Counted from the stretch's first letter, positions 35,914 through 46,304 are shown. The stretch: 64,000 bases of DNA from Anaerocolumna sp. AGMB13020 (GCF_033100115.1 NZ_CP136910.1:248001-312000), one strand, 5' to 3'. Numbers and translations are program-made. Notes: generated from the sequence alone by a model not told the origin.

Positions 35914-37971
35914 TTAGTCGTTAATTGTAAAATTTGCAACTACACGGCTTAAATTACCGGATATTTCATTTTCTTTTTCGATTAATTCCGCAACTTCTCC
36001 GACTACATCAGATACGACCTCTGCATTGGATAAAATAGAACCACTGTTTTCAGCCGCCAGTTGAGAACCATATGCGATTTCTGTTATCGCCTTTGCTACT
36101 TCTGAACTGATTCTGTCGATTCCTTCTGTCATTTGCACTATAGCGGTAATATTATCATCAATGGCTAAGGCTTCTTTTCCATACTCCCTTGCCGTATCTA
36201 CAAAATCCTTGTAATCTGCCGTCACTGTGTCTTTCATAAATTCCAGCATTTGATTGGAGTTTTCTATCAAATTTGTATATGCCGCTGTGACCTGGTGGAT
36301 GGTTTTCTTGATATCCTCGACGGTATGCGCTGCCAAAGCTGCAAGGTTTCCGATTTCTGTTGCAACCACTGCAAATCCTTTTCCCTGGGCTCCGGCTCTG
36401 GCTGCTTCAATAGAAGCATTTAACGACAGCAGATTTACCTGTTCTGCAATTTCTGCTATCTGCTCTGCCATCATACCAATTGAATGAACAATCTTAGCAT
36501 CCTCCAGACTGCTCCTTAATTTATCTTCATTATCCTGTATTAAAGCTACTGCTTTATCATAGGAAGTTTCACTCTTTTTTTCTGCCAGGGTTGCTCTTGC
36601 CTGAATATTCCCTGCCAGTTCCTTACCTGACATTGTCTGAAAGGTAAGCATATTAATAGAGGAATGTACTTCTTCGACAGAGGCGCTTACTTCTTCTGTT
36701 GAGGCGCTGGAGCTCATCATTACTTCACTAATATCCCTGATGGATGTATTGATATTGTGAAATTGTTCTGTGAGCTTGTGAACTACCGTATCAAGGGTAT
36801 TACCTGAGTGTTTAATCCCTTCCGCTCCTACAGCTATTTCCTGTATCACTGTCCGGTTGTCCATCAGCATCTTATTTAAGGAATTTATCAGCTGGCTTAA
36901 TTCATTCCGGCCTTTTTCTTTAAGGGGTTTAATGGTGAAATCGCCTTTTGCCAGTTTAAGGGTAAAATTATTGGCTGCTTTGATCTTAATAGTAATGCTG
37001 CTTATCTGGAGGACGATTACAATGGCAGATACTGCCATGGATATTATAAGGCTGATGATAAGTGCTAACCCAAGTTGATTTAGCGGGCTCTTTATCTCCT
37101 CCTCCGACACTTTAGCGACGATATGCCAATTTACCAATGGCACCGTTTTGTAATATGCGAGGTATTTCACTCCGTCCTCTGTATAACTGCCATCTCCTTG
37201 ACCGTTATTAAGTATTTCCCCGCCTATTTTTTTTAAGGTTTTGTTTTCTGACTCCTGAATATTTTCCTTTAGTATTTTAGCCTCGGGAGCACCTGCTATA
37301 TAGAGACCGTCGTTTGATAATAACATTACGGAACCTTTTTTTCCTATTGTTATGTTATTAATCATATTTTGTATATCGCTAACCTGCATATCCACAGTAA
37401 CCGCACCAAGAAAAGTATTATCTGCTGAGTAAATAGGTGCTGTACATGACATAATGGTAAGGCCCAGACTTTCATCATAGTAGAGTTCAGAGAACAGGGC
37501 TTCTTTTCCTTTCGTAGCATTCTTATACCAGTCATAGGAGAAATAATCATACGCTGCATTGCTATACTCATAAGTTACGACAGCTTTATCGCCTTCTTTA
37601 TGGACATATGGTCCCGTATATTTTTCATTTTTGTCATATATGTAGGGCTCAAACCAAATTCCACTGCCTAAAACCATCGCATCTTCCTGCACCAGAGAAG
37701 ATAGCATTTCTTCATACTGGGAGAGAGAGGTACTGGTATAAGTCGACTGAACACTATGACTTAGACCTTTTGCCATTGTTGTAATTTTTTGCAGGCTTCG
37801 CTCTATCATATTCGTTTGCTTTTCTACTTCCGAATTCATCTTAGCATGAATCTGGTCCTTAATAATGTTCTCACTTTGGGTATAGCTGATAAAAGATAAT
37901 GCAAGCATGGAAATCAAAATAACGGATAGAAGCACTGTTAATAACTGCGATGTAATTTTTCGAAAACCCAT
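35914..37971 (-). CDS. Methyl-accepting chemotaxis protein with double Cache sensor
   Basis: 685 residues. A membrane segment at about 9-30 and another near 300-325 enclose an extracytoplasmic dCache_1-type sensor ([37 protein letters not shown]). A HAMP region (about 330-385) and the MCP signalling coiled coil follow. The conserved hairpin tip reads [20 protein letters not shown] and [20 protein letters not shown]. dCache sensors often bind amino acids or organic acids, but the ligand is unknown. A good promoter lies upstream, and the gene is alone. It implies a motile or at least chemosensory cell. Confidence 0.93.
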   Translation of the reverse strand: MGFRKITSQLLTVLLSVILISMLALSFISYTQSENIIKDQIHAKMNSEVEKQTNMIERSLQKITTMAKGLSHSVQSTYTSTSLSQYEEMLSSLVQEDAMVLGSGIWFEPYIYDKNEKYTGPYVHKEGDKAVVTYEYSNAAYDYFSYDWYKNATKGKEALFSELYYDESLGLTIMSCTAPIYSADNTFLGAVTVDMQVSDIQNMINNITIGKKGSVMLLSNDGLYIAGAPEAKILKENIQESENKTLKKIGGEILNNGQGDGSYTEDGVKYLAYYKTVPLVNWHIVAKVSEEEIKSPLNQLGLALIISLIISMAVSAIVIVLQISSITIKIKAANNFTLKLAKGDFTIKPLKEKGRNELSQLINSLNKMLMDNRTVIQEIAVGAEGIKHSGNTLDTVVHKLTEQFHNINTSIRDISEVMMSSSASTEEVSASVEEVHSSINMLTFQTMSGKELAGNIQARATLAEKKSETSYDKAVALIQDNEDKLRSSLEDAKIVHSIGMMAEQIAEIAEQVNLLSLNASIEAARAGAQGKGFAVVATEIGNLAALAAHTVEDIKKTIHQVTAAYTNLIENSNQMLEFMKDTVTADYKDFVDTAREYGKEALAIDDNITAIVQMTEGIDRISSEVAKAITEIAYGSQLAAENSGSILSNAEVVSDVVGEVAELIEKENEISGNLSRVVANFTIND

Positions 37972-38006
37972 AAGAATACCTTCCTTTATCGTTACTATTT
38001 GAAAGG

Positions 38007-38035
38007 ATTATACTATGGATGTTCTCATTTGTCAC
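38007..38035 (-). promoter_or_regulatory. Promoter of the chemoreceptor gene
   Basis: GTGACA and TATAAT are 17 bases apart on the minus strand, about 35 bases before the start codon. It is sigma-A-like rather than a motility-type promoter. Confidence 0.72.
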
Positions 38036-38152
38036 ACATTTTTTTCAATTTTTTACATAAAGTATAATAATTATGATTTATTTTACATCATTTTCATATA
38101 TGCATATAATAATATGTTAATTTATGGTATTTCAAAACATTTGCTTTAAAAA

Positions 38153-38187
38153 AGAGCTAATGGCCATAAAATAACCGCAATAGCTCT
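38153..38187 (-). terminator. Intrinsic terminator after the P-loop kinase gene
   Basis: AGAGCTA and TAGCTCT close a stem whose minus-strand tail is TTTTTTAAAG. It is 17 bases past the stop codon. Confidence 0.8.
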
Positions 38188-38203
38188 ATAAATCTAAAAT
38201 ATT

Positions 38204-38788
38204 TCATTCTTCCAGCTGCTTTACACATTCATTCAAAGAGTTCTTGAACTCTTCGTCGGAGGAATTTTTAAATATCAATAAATCATCAACTGTTTCTCTG
38301 TCATCTAACTCAGTAGGTATATTAAAATTACAGCCTGCTATATACTCCTCCCAGTGTTCCAGTTTCCAGGTATCTCGATCTGAATTCCGTCTGATCATGC
38401 GTTGTTTACAGACTTCTATACTGGTTTCAACCCAGATTACCACTAATCTTGTATTTTTCTCACGGAGTTTATCTTTTAAGTCTTTCATATATGCTTTATC
38501 ACGTATTTCTCTGGTGAAAGGAGCATTAATCAAGGCGATATCATCATAATCCAGCGCTTCCAATGCCAATGCCACTATAGTCTCATATTCGTAATCCCGT
38601 ATATTCTCTTCAAAGAAATCGGAGCTTCTATTGTATTCCTCTCCTGCTACTTGAAAGATTTGTTTGGAAAGTAATATTAGTGTATCTTTATCCAGATAAA
38701 CCACATGCTTTAAGGCCTTGCTGAGTTCCTTTGAAACAAAGGTTTTACCGCAAGCCGGTGGCGATGTAACCAATATCAGCTTTTTCAT
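38204..38788 (-). CDS. P-loop ATPase/kinase-like protein
   Basis: 194 residues. Walker A reads SPPACGKTFVSKELSKAL near residues 9-16. A conserved YLDKD follows, where a small-molecule kinase would bind its acceptor. An Arg-rich lid region (VCKQRMIRRNSDRD) lies near 128-141. The layout resembles AAA_33/zeta-toxin-like and shikimate-type kinases. No antitoxin-like gene is adjacent, so a toxin role is not supported. The substrate is unknown. It is monocistronic, ending at a strong terminator. Confidence 0.75.
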   Translation of the reverse strand: MKKLILVTSPPACGKTFVSKELSKALKHVVYLDKDTLILLSKQIFQVAGEEYNRSSDFFEENIRDYEYETIVALALEALDYDDIALINAPFTREIRDKAYMKDLKDKLREKNTRLVVIWVETSIEVCKQRMIRRNSDRDTWKLEHWEEYIAGCNFNIPTELDDRETVDDLLIFKNSSDEEFKNSLNECVKQLEE

Positions 38789-39114
38789 TTATACTCCCAT
38801 CTGTGCACTCAGACACTATAGATTATTATTATTTTTGATAGTAATTCTACCTCAAATTCTATTATATGGCAATACCTGTACCAGACTGTTTGAATATTAT
38901 AGCATGAGAAAAATTCTTAAATTTACTTTGTGTGCATTTCAATTGAGAAAAATGTATAGTATAATAGCAATAAACAACGAAAGATTAACTTTAGAACGAT
39001 ATATCAACTTTGATATGGAAGGCTATGAGCGTAAATAACGGCTTTCATATCCTATCTGATTTGGGAAATCACCAAGCATACACATGAAGCCATAAAAGAG
39101 AACAGGAGCTTACG
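38789..39114 (+). other. Intergenic region with candidate sortase promoter
   Basis: About 326 bases between the divergent kinase and sortase genes. TTTCAA and TATAAT at 38937-38965 are 17 bases apart and point to the sortase gene, about 150 bases before its start. A 106-codon open frame here has no ribosome-binding site or recognisable content and is treated as chance. Confidence 0.5.
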
Positions 39115-40140
39115 ATGAAGAAAAGACAGCATAATTTCTACAACTACATAAGATACTTCTCAGCGATTCTATTTGTTCTGTGTTTATTATATATTGGAAA
39201 CGCTTTACTGCTCCAGCCCTATCTGTCTGCTCGAGTCGTCAATGATGCCAGAGCTCTTTACGCAAATGGTAAAGAAAAGGCCATTGCAGCGCAAGGGCTC
39301 GCAGCTGAAAGCGTGATGACACCAGAATTATCTCCTGATTCTGATACATCTGCTGATAGTTCTGATATTGCTCTATCGGAAGAACTGCATGATAAGGAGG
39401 GTAGACTTCTTGAATTCACGCAATTGTTAGCTCTAAATGAGGACGTAAAAGGATGGCTTACCGTTGGAGGTACCAATATAGACTACCCGGTTCTGCAATC
39501 GGGTAAAGAGGATCCAGAATATTATCTTTATCGGAATATATACAAAGAGAACGACAAAGCTGGCAGCCTGTTTCTTCATGCAGGTTCCCTGCTGGGAGAT
39601 AATGAAAAAAACCTTGTAATCTATGGACACAATATGAAATCAACCAATACTATGTTCCACCAGCTTTTAAAGTATGATAAACTGTCCTTTTATAAAGAAC
39701 ACCCTTATATAAACTTTGACAGTATCTATCAGAAAGGGCAGTGGAAAATAATTGCTGTAATAAAAGCAGACGCGGATACGGATAATACTTTCTTTAACTT
39801 TATAAGAACCTCTTTTACCGGAGATACTGATTTTCTGCAATATATTTATGAATTACGCAATCGATCCATTTACAATATTCCCGTTGATGCTGATGAAAAG
39901 GACGAACTGCTGACATTGGTTACCTGTTCTTATGAAATGGATAATTACCGAACGGTTGTTGTAGCCAGAAAATTAAGGGCTGAAGAAACACTTTCAGTCG
40001 ATACTGAGAAGGCAGTTGAGAATCCCCACCCTCTCTATCCAAACAGCTGGTATGCCTATTACGGCGGAACAAAACCTGTTATTCCGGCTTTCAACGAAGC
40101 TTATGAGGCAGGAACAATTGAATGGTATTCGCATAGGTAA
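39115..40140 (+). CDS. srtB: Class B sortase
   Basis: 341 residues. An N-terminal membrane anchor spans about 16-36, followed by a 50-residue Ser/Asp-rich linker and the sortase fold. Catalytic His is in VIYGHNMKSTNTMFHQL (near 171), Cys in LTLVTCSYEM (near 270) and Arg in NYRTVVVARK. The insert before the active Cys and the overall pattern fit class B. Sortases attach proteins with an LPxTG-like or NPQTN-like signal to peptidoglycan. No substrate with such a motif is visible in the window. A ribosome-binding site CAGGAG precedes the ATG. Confidence 0.9.
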   Translation: MKKRQHNFYNYIRYFSAILFVLCLLYIGNALLLQPYLSARVVNDARALYANGKEKAIAAQGLAAESVMTPELSPDSDTSADSSDIALSEELHDKEGRLLEFTQLLALNEDVKGWLTVGGTNIDYPVLQSGKEDPEYYLYRNIYKENDKAGSLFLHAGSLLGDNEKNLVIYGHNMKSTNTMFHQLLKYDKLSFYKEHPYINFDSIYQKGQWKIIAVIKADADTDNTFFNFIRTSFTGDTDFLQYIYELRNRSIYNIPVDADEKDELLTLVTCSYEMDNYRTVVVARKLRAEETLSVDTEKAVENPHPLYPNSWYAYYGGTKPVIPAFNEAYEAGTIEWYSHR

Positions 40141-40242
40141 TAATAGGATTTATATTGTTTTAAAACTATCACAAGTGGTAAAAAATACAGCTTATAGGAA
40201 AGAATTATTATGAATATATTCAATGACTTTTTCATGATCCGA

Positions 40243-40251
40243 TGATATAAT
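40243..40251 (+). promoter_or_regulatory. Extended -10 promoter of the GGDEF-EAL gene
   Basis: TGATATAAT lies about 45 bases before the start codon, without a clear -35 box. It is identical to the element at 27042-27050. Confidence 0.55.
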
Positions 40252-40294
40252 ATAACATAACTTTTTATTGAACATTCAAAAGAGCTGGTGACCT

Positions 40295-41956
40295 ATGGAA
40301 AACACAACAAACAAGCAAGGCAGAAGTAAGCCTTCTGCTATTAGTCGCATAAAGACCTACTACCTGGCACATATGAAGTATAATCCTTCTGCAACCACTA
40401 TCAAAATATCTTTGCTGTATTTTGTTTTTGGAATTTTATGGATTGTTTTTTCCGGAAAAATAATCTACATGATATCAGATGATATCAGGATAATCCGGAA
40501 TTTCGAATTTTATAAAGGCAGTTTCTTTGTAATCTTATCCACTGGTGTTATTTCTATTCTGATATATCAAGGAGTTTCCAATTACGAGAAAGCTAAAGTA
40601 AAGATTCATGAAAATCTGCTGGATTTAAATGAATCTCACAAGGAAACTATTCGATTAAAAGAAGAATTGAAGATATTAGCCTGTACTGATACCTTAACTT
40701 CCATGCCGAATAAATTTGCATTTGAAAACAGAATGGAACAGTTGATTGATGAAAATATGAAAACTGGAACCTCCTTTGCGTTCCTGTATCTGGACATTGA
40801 TAATTTCAAACATATCAATGATACAGTGGGACATGATGCAGGGGATTTTTTCTTGGTAGAATTTGGCCAACGGCTTACGGAAAGTCTATCGGATTATGAT
40901 ATTTCTGCAAGAATCGGAGGCGATGAATTCGCCGTACTGCTGCAGCTAGATGGTAACAAAAGCAAAGCAGAAAATATACTGAATGAGCTTGCTGCAAAGT
41001 TAAGGCGTATCTGGGTTATTAATGAACATGAGTTTTTTATAACTTTCAGCGTCGGTCTGACGGTATTTCCAAGAGATGGCATTACTACTTTAAAATTATT
41101 ACAAAATGCTGACCTGGCTATGTATTCTGTAAAAGAGACCTCCAAAGATAATTATTCTTATTATAGCTATGAAATTGAAACTACCAACCGTAAGCGGATT
41201 GCAATGATCAATTCCCTGCGAATGGCAGTTATTAATAAGGAATTCAGCCTTTTATACCAGCCTATTACCACTTTGACCACTGATACCATTTGTGGAGTGG
41301 AAGCACTTATTCGTTGGAATCATCCTGTTAGCGGTTTTATTCCCCCTTCAGATTTTATTCCTCTTGCAGAAGAAAGCGGTCTAATTACAGAAATTGACAA
41401 ATGGGTACTAAGTGAAGCATTGAAGCAGAAGAAAATATGGGAAGACAGTGGTTATCCTCCCATTAAAATCTCAATTAATATCTCCGGACACAGCCTGCGA
41501 TGGAAAGGACTCGCCAGTGAGATACGGCAGCAGCTGGACATTACTGGGGTAAAACCAAGTGAAGTTCTCTTTGAAGTTACTGAAACTTCCCTTATTGAAG
41601 ACATGGATACCTCTGTCGAATTGCTGAAATCTCTTCGAGATATGGGTGTTCGAATTGCATTGGATGATTTTGGGATAGGGTACTCTTCGTTAACCTATCT
41701 AAAAAAACTTCCTATTGATATCGTGAAGCTGGACCGTTCCTTTGTAAATGAAATTACGAACCAGGAGCATACGGATATTATAGTAGAAACAATTATTCGT
41801 CTGGCTCATGATCTGGATTTAAAGATTACAGCGGAAGGTATTGAAACCTCTAATCAAAGGCAGTACCTCGCTAATCTTCTATGCGATTTCGGTCAAGGCT
41901 ATTACTACAGCAAACCCGTTACCAGTAAGGCAATTGAAAATACCTGGTTTCACTGA
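40295..41956 (+). CDS. Membrane-bound GGDEF-EAL cyclic-di-GMP enzyme
   Basis: 553 residues. Two membrane segments (about 43-64 and 82-100) are followed by a short coiled coil and a GGDEF domain. Its motif RIGGDEFAVLL is intact near residue 207. No Arg-x-x-Asp inhibitory site precedes it, so product inhibition is unlikely. The EAL domain (about 300-545) keeps the catalytic set: EALIRW, SINISGHSL, FEVTETSL, LDDFGIGYSSL, VKLDRSFV and TAEGIET. Both synthesis and breakdown of c-di-GMP are therefore possible, and the net direction cannot be inferred. It is monocistronic. Confidence 0.93.
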   Translation: MENTTNKQGRSKPSAISRIKTYYLAHMKYNPSATTIKISLLYFVFGILWIVFSGKIIYMISDDIRIIRNFEFYKGSFFVILSTGVISILIYQGVSNYEKAKVKIHENLLDLNESHKETIRLKEELKILACTDTLTSMPNKFAFENRMEQLIDENMKTGTSFAFLYLDIDNFKHINDTVGHDAGDFFLVEFGQRLTESLSDYDISARIGGDEFAVLLQLDGNKSKAENILNELAAKLRRIWVINEHEFFITFSVGLTVFPRDGITTLKLLQNADLAMYSVKETSKDNYSYYSYEIETTNRKRIAMINSLRMAVINKEFSLLYQPITTLTTDTICGVEALIRWNHPVSGFIPPSDFIPLAEESGLITEIDKWVLSEALKQKKIWEDSGYPPIKISINISGHSLRWKGLASEIRQQLDITGVKPSEVLFEVTETSLIEDMDTSVELLKSLRDMGVRIALDDFGIGYSSLTYLKKLPIDIVKLDRSFVNEITNQEHTDIIVETIIRLAHDLDLKITAEGIETSNQRQYLANLLCDFGQGYYYSKPVTSKAIENTWFH

Positions 41957-42380
41957 AAAGACTCTTTTTCTACAAATAACACACGGAGTGTTTTTGGACC
42001 GCAGTGACTGGAAATAACAGCACCCGCAAAAGTAATATAAATATGCCTGAATACCTTCAGCTTTTCTATCTACCTTTTACAAATAATATTCCAGATTAAC
42101 TACATTTATTTAATAGACGTAAATAATCCTATCATATCCTCCGGAAATAATGAAACCTGTTGATCTGGCTTTTTATTTCCGGAAGAAATTAAGCATCATC
42201 TTTTATGATTTAAGCTTTATTCCGGTAAATCACCAGAGAATATAATAACACAAATTATTTCTTGAATACAAGATTCATATTTTTTAGAATAATACTTCTT
42301 GTCGTTGAATATTACTCTTGTTATTGTATACTACTTCTTGTTGGTGTATAATATTTGACACTGTATATTATTTTTATGAT
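41957..42380. other. Intergenic region with inverted and tandem repeats
   Basis: About 424 bases between the convergent GGDEF-EAL and germination genes. It holds a short AACAC/GTGTT hairpin with T-run at about 41977-41995, a likely terminator of the GGDEF-EAL gene. A perfect 10-base inverted repeat CCGGAAATAA/TTATTTCCGG spans 42141-42182. Three degenerate 19-20-base direct repeats lie at 42293-42350. No gene is evident. Confidence 0.6.
42293..42350. repeat. Three degenerate direct repeats, about 19 bases each
   Basis: Units run as TACTTCTTGTCGTTGAATA, then TTACTCTTGTTATTGTATA, then CTACTTCTTGTTGGTGTATA. They sit about 30 bases beyond the 3' end of the germination fusion gene. Confidence 0.65.
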
Positions 42381-44606
42381 TTATTGAATATGGAAATCTA
42401 CTGTCAGATTAACCGTCAGATCTTTCAAGAATTCCTTTTGCTTATCCCTGTAATCTAACCAGATACTCCTGTCCCGGTAACCTGTCATTCGATATAGATT
42501 AATGAAATCAATACCATTACCCAGACTTATTGCTTTTATGGCAGTTCCAATATTCTCACTGACATAGGCATTGCATTCCTTTTCAACTCTTTCGATGGTA
42601 TCATTCTTACTTTCATCCTCTTGCTGGTCAGCACCTTTTTGAATAGACGCATACCCTTCAACTAACATGTTCAGATAAGGTTTTCCTGCTTCTTCGTAAA
42701 ATTCCATCGTACGTATAAGCCTGTTTATTTTTATGACATATTTAGGTGGTCCGTCTTTTTCATCTGGTGGCAGATATAGAATCTTGTTTTTACCAAAGCC
42801 ACTGGCATAATAAATGAAATCACTCTCTTTTTCATTTGCAAGATAGCTGATTGTATCCTCGGAGAAGATTCCAAGACCGGATACGACAACCTTCTTATCC
42901 GTAGTTTTGAGCATTGGTATATTTACGCTCAGATCACCTTCATTTCTTGCCAGAATCAAATCTCCTATATCTATTTCTTCAATTCCATTGTTTCTCAAAT
43001 TAATTCTGCTCATCTGAGACAGATAGTCACCGATTCCTCCTTCAACATCACCATTTAACTCAATAATGCTTTTCGCGGTACTAGCAGAAAGAAAAACCAG
43101 TGTATTACGCCCGATTTCATATTTATTCTCTACATAAGATAGAAAGGAGGACATCATCTCTTTGTTTTTTGTAATTCCTTCTCCAAGTATTATGGTCTTA
43201 AGCTGGCTGAAATCAAGGCGTTTATTATTTTCTCTCCCATAATCTTCTTCTATTTCCGAGAAATCCTTGTTCTTAAACGTCAAGGTTAGTTTCTTTGGAT
43301 CTTCAGCTCCCTGCTCCGTAAGTGCTTTTAAATCTGGAAGGATATAATAAACCTCTATCATATCCTCACCCAGTGTATCAATTCCAACTGCCTGGATAAA
43401 GTTCCTGTCTTCTATTTCAGTCATATCACTGCAGCCAGTTAGTGTAAAGCTGGCAAGAGATACTAAAAAAATTAAGATTGTATTTGCAACAACTTTTCTA
43501 TTGATAATTTTCTTCAACTTACCAGTAGCTGCCACCAGTACAGGTATTATGATGGATTGAGGCATACCAATGTACATCATATATTTCTTAAAATATAGAT
43601 AGAACTGTTCTGTCTCTATAGGTATGACGGACGCTCCAAAGACAAGCAGTATAAGTGGCACCAATAAATAGTTGCGATTAGATAATTTCGTAATATGCCC
43701 GGTAATATAACTTAAATAATAAAACAAGGCACCGGTTAAGGTAAAGATTCCGAGAAGCCAGATAGATAATATAAAGGCATCCTGTCTCTGCAGAAAACCA
43801 CCAGGCAGTCGAACCATCTGAAAAGTATAAATTGCAGACCAAAGTTTACCGCCCGTTTCAATTCTGCCCAACATCCCCATTGTAACTATATACATGAGGA
43901 TATTAAGTATTCCGGTTATTGTAAGAGCTTTTGCAACATGACTATAGAGCTTTTTCCCTCTCTTGATATCTCCTTGTCTAAAGTGTATCAAAGGTATGGA
44001 GAATATCATCAACTCCAAAGCACTGTAAGCAATCAGAATCTGATAACTTCCTAGTCCAATATCTGCGAAACTCTCTGTAAAAAGCGGTGTAAGATTACCC
44101 GGGTCCACTTTACGCAGTCCTAAAAGCAAAAAGATGAAGACAGGTACAATTACCAGGAAGAAAATTACTTCAGTAATTCTGGCTCTTACTTCTAACCCTT
44201 TTGAGGCAGCATAAGCAGAAACAATCAAAAGAAACAGGATGATAATTCTATTATCGGTATCTGCCAATAAGGTCTGGTTTATAATCTGTCCGAACAGCCT
44301 TGCAGAAAATACAAGGCAGAAAAAGAGCTTAATAATGTATGGTATGCCAACAAAGAAGGTTACAAATCTCCCAAAATTATCATCACAGAAATTAAGATAA
44401 CGTCCGCCTGTCTGCCTGCATAAATAAAGAATTACATAACCATAAAGAAAAGCATACAGCGTCCCCAGACAGATAGAGAGCAAACCGTCCCTTCCTGCCG
44501 CACCTGCCGCAATATTAGGTATTACTATTCCGGATACACTGAAAAGATCAAATATAAGAAGCCTGTTGAACTGTCTTAAAGATATCTTATCGTTTTCTGC
44601 AAACAT
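42381..44606 (-). CDS. Fused spore germination permease-lipoprotein (GerAB-GerAC)
   Basis: 741 residues. Residues 1 to about 370 form an endospore germination permease of the GerAB/APC superfamily with about ten membrane segments (ISLRQFNRLLIFDLFSVSG at the start). After KKIINRK a signal-like segment with lipobox FTLTGC (Cys near 391) begins a complete Ger(x)C lipoprotein (about 391-741; IEDRNFIQAVGIDTLGEDMI). These are separate proteins in classical GerA receptors. The permease binds germinant and the lipoprotein partner sits outside. The reading frame is continuous with no stop or new ribosome-binding site at the junction. The start overlaps the gerAA stop (TAATG). Confidence 0.9.
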   Translation of the reverse strand: MFAENDKISLRQFNRLLIFDLFSVSGIVIPNIAAGAAGRDGLLSICLGTLYAFLYGYVILYLCRQTGGRYLNFCDDNFGRFVTFFVGIPYIIKLFFCLVFSARLFGQIINQTLLADTDNRIIILFLLIVSAYAASKGLEVRARITEVIFFLVIVPVFIFLLLGLRKVDPGNLTPLFTESFADIGLGSYQILIAYSALELMIFSIPLIHFRQGDIKRGKKLYSHVAKALTITGILNILMYIVTMGMLGRIETGGKLWSAIYTFQMVRLPGGFLQRQDAFILSIWLLGIFTLTGALFYYLSYITGHITKLSNRNYLLVPLILLVFGASVIPIETEQFYLYFKKYMMYIGMPQSIIIPVLVAATGKLKKIINRKVVANTILIFLVSLASFTLTGCSDMTEIEDRNFIQAVGIDTLGEDMIEVYYILPDLKALTEQGAEDPKKLTLTFKNKDFSEIEEDYGRENNKRLDFSQLKTIILGEGITKNKEMMSSFLSYVENKYEIGRNTLVFLSASTAKSIIELNGDVEGGIGDYLSQMSRINLRNNGIEEIDIGDLILARNEGDLSVNIPMLKTTDKKVVVSGLGIFSEDTISYLANEKESDFIYYASGFGKNKILYLPPDEKDGPPKYVIKINRLIRTMEFYEEAGKPYLNMLVEGYASIQKGADQQEDESKNDTIERVEKECNAYVSENIGTAIKAISLGNGIDFINLYRMTGYRDRSIWLDYRDKQKEFLKDLTVNLTVDFHIQ

Positions 44607-46153
44607 TATTGCTTCTCTCCCTTCTCCTTATTATTATCACTTTCATTTGTAACCAGTCTGGTTCTTTCATCTTTCATGGCAAACAAAGGACGTCTCTTAA
44701 GGGTTCGAAAAGGAAACCGTACCATTCCATCCTTTGTATCCGAGCCTTGATTGATTCCCGAAGCAGCAAAAGGAACCAGATACGGAATGCCAAAGCTCTT
44801 TAATCCTCCCAGATGTATCAGTAATAAAATGATTCCCATAATAAACCCGAAAAGCCCCAGGAAAGATGATAAGATCAAAATAAAATAACGTACGATCCGA
44901 AAGGCGGAAACAAAAGGCTCATTGGGAACCGTAAAAGCTGAGATTGCCGTTAAAGCAATCACAATAACAACAATTGGACTGACTATATTAGCATTTACCG
45001 CTGCATCACCAATAATCAATCCACCCACGATACCAAGAGTTCCTCCCATTGGCCCTGGGAGTCTGATTCCTGCCTCCAACAACATTTGAAAACTGATTTC
45101 CATAATAATTACTTCCACCAGTACCGAAAAAGGGACACCTCCTCTGGCAGCCGCAAAGGATAAGGCCATGGCTGGGGATAATAATTCTGCATTAAAATTA
45201 ATTACTGCTACATAAAGGCCCGGTAATGCAATGGTTATAAAAGCACCTATATATCGGAGAAGCCTTAAAAAGGTGGCTACTTCCCATCTGGTATAGGCAT
45301 CATCTGAAGCCTGGAAGAAGGAATTCAAGGTAGTGGGAAGCAACAGTACAATTGGTGAATTGTCCACAATTATTACGACCCTGCCTTCCAAAATAGCGGA
45401 TGCAGCTTTATCCGGTCTTTCTGTAGATTGGAATTCCGGGAAGGGGGAATAGGTATTGCGTTCTGTAAGCTGTTCCAGCATTCCGCTGTCAAATATACCG
45501 TCTATTGTATATTTCTTTAATCTTCGTTCAATTTCTGCCACAACTTCTGGTCTAGCTACTCCTTCCAGATAGCAGATTGCTACATCCGTAGCGGTTCTTG
45601 TACCTATTTTGGTCTGTTTGATCTTAAGATTTGTATCTTTTATTCTTCTTCGCAGCAATACGCGGTTTATAAAGAAAGCCTCACTGAAACTTTCTTTGGA
45701 ACCTCTCACAGCAACCTCGTTTTCACTGGTGGGAACACCACGGTTCGGCATTTTTCTTACGGATACTTTAAGGGCTTTATCGTAACCGTCTACCAGAATA
45801 ATGGTGTCACCCGAAAGTATCTGCCCAACGATTTCAGGAATAGTAGAAACTTCGGTTAAATCTACCGTCTGAATTCCTTTTTCTTTGATGTATTCAAATT
45901 GTCCTGTGGCAGGCATCTCCTCCAAATCCCTGAATAACTGCTGAAGGGTATTCATTTCCAGTAATTCTTTGTCAATCATGTTATCAATATAGATAACATA
46001 TATGTCCACTGTATTAGCGGAACCAACAGTCAGTTTTCTCTTTACCACATCAGCACAGTTATCAAACAATGCACAGAGGGTGTCTATATTTTCATCCAGT
46101 TTCTTGAAAAAAAGTGCCGTTATGCGGTTATAATCGTCATGCAAAAGGGTCAT
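44606..46153 (-). CDS. gerAA: Spore germination protein GerAA
   Basis: 515 residues from the ATG preceded by AAGGAGG; the frame opens 5 codons earlier without such a signal. The N-terminal cytoplasmic domain (about 1-270) contains GDTIILVDGYDKALKVSVRK and RGSKESFSEAF, both typical of GerA. It is followed by about five membrane segments (EVIIMEISFQMLLEAGIRLP). The A subunit forms the pentameric germinant-gated channel of the receptor. It is the first gene of a two-gene operon with the GerAB-GerAC fusion, so all three receptor parts are encoded. Expression in the forespore is expected from family knowledge. Confidence 0.92.
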   Translation of the reverse strand: MTLLHDDYNRITALFFKKLDENIDTLCALFDNCADVVKRKLTVGSANTVDIYVIYIDNMIDKELLEMNTLQQLFRDLEEMPATGQFEYIKEKGIQTVDLTEVSTIPEIVGQILSGDTIILVDGYDKALKVSVRKMPNRGVPTSENEVAVRGSKESFSEAFFINRVLLRRRIKDTNLKIKQTKIGTRTATDVAICYLEGVARPEVVAEIERRLKKYTIDGIFDSGMLEQLTERNTYSPFPEFQSTERPDKAASAILEGRVVIIVDNSPIVLLLPTTLNSFFQASDDAYTRWEVATFLRLLRYIGAFITIALPGLYVAVINFNAELLSPAMALSFAAARGGVPFSVLVEVIIMEISFQMLLEAGIRLPGPMGGTLGIVGGLIIGDAAVNANIVSPIVVIVIALTAISAFTVPNEPFVSAFRIVRYFILILSSFLGLFGFIMGIILLLIHLGGLKSFGIPYLVPFAASGINQGSDTKDGMVRFPFRTLKRRPLFAMKDERTRLVTNESDNNKEKGEKQ

Positions 46154-46257
46154 GTATGCCTCCTTCAATTTTCATCATTTTCATATATCTGGTATTATAT
46201 CCAAAGATACGCTGATTACTCAGGAAGTCATTAATTTGCAAAAGCAATAATAAAAAA

Positions 46258-46304
46258 AGCTGTCGGATTTTCAAGGTATAAATACTTTGAAAAATCCTGC
46301 AGCT
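46258..46304 (-). terminator. Intrinsic terminator of the scpA-scpB operon
   Basis: On the minus strand AGCTGCAGGATTTTTCAAAG pairs with the complementary right arm ending ACAGCT around a short AT loop. A run of T residues (46252-46257) follows. Two mismatches interrupt a stem of about 20 pairs. Confidence 0.85.

Noticed and set aside
38204..38788. P-loop kinase as a zeta-type toxin
   Set aside because: No small antitoxin gene precedes it; the fold is shared by many metabolic kinases.
38718..39038. A 106-codon open frame on the plus strand between the kinase and sortase genes
   Set aside because: It lacks a ribosome-binding site, overlaps the start of the divergent kinase gene, contains a promoter-like TATAAT inside and resembles no protein.
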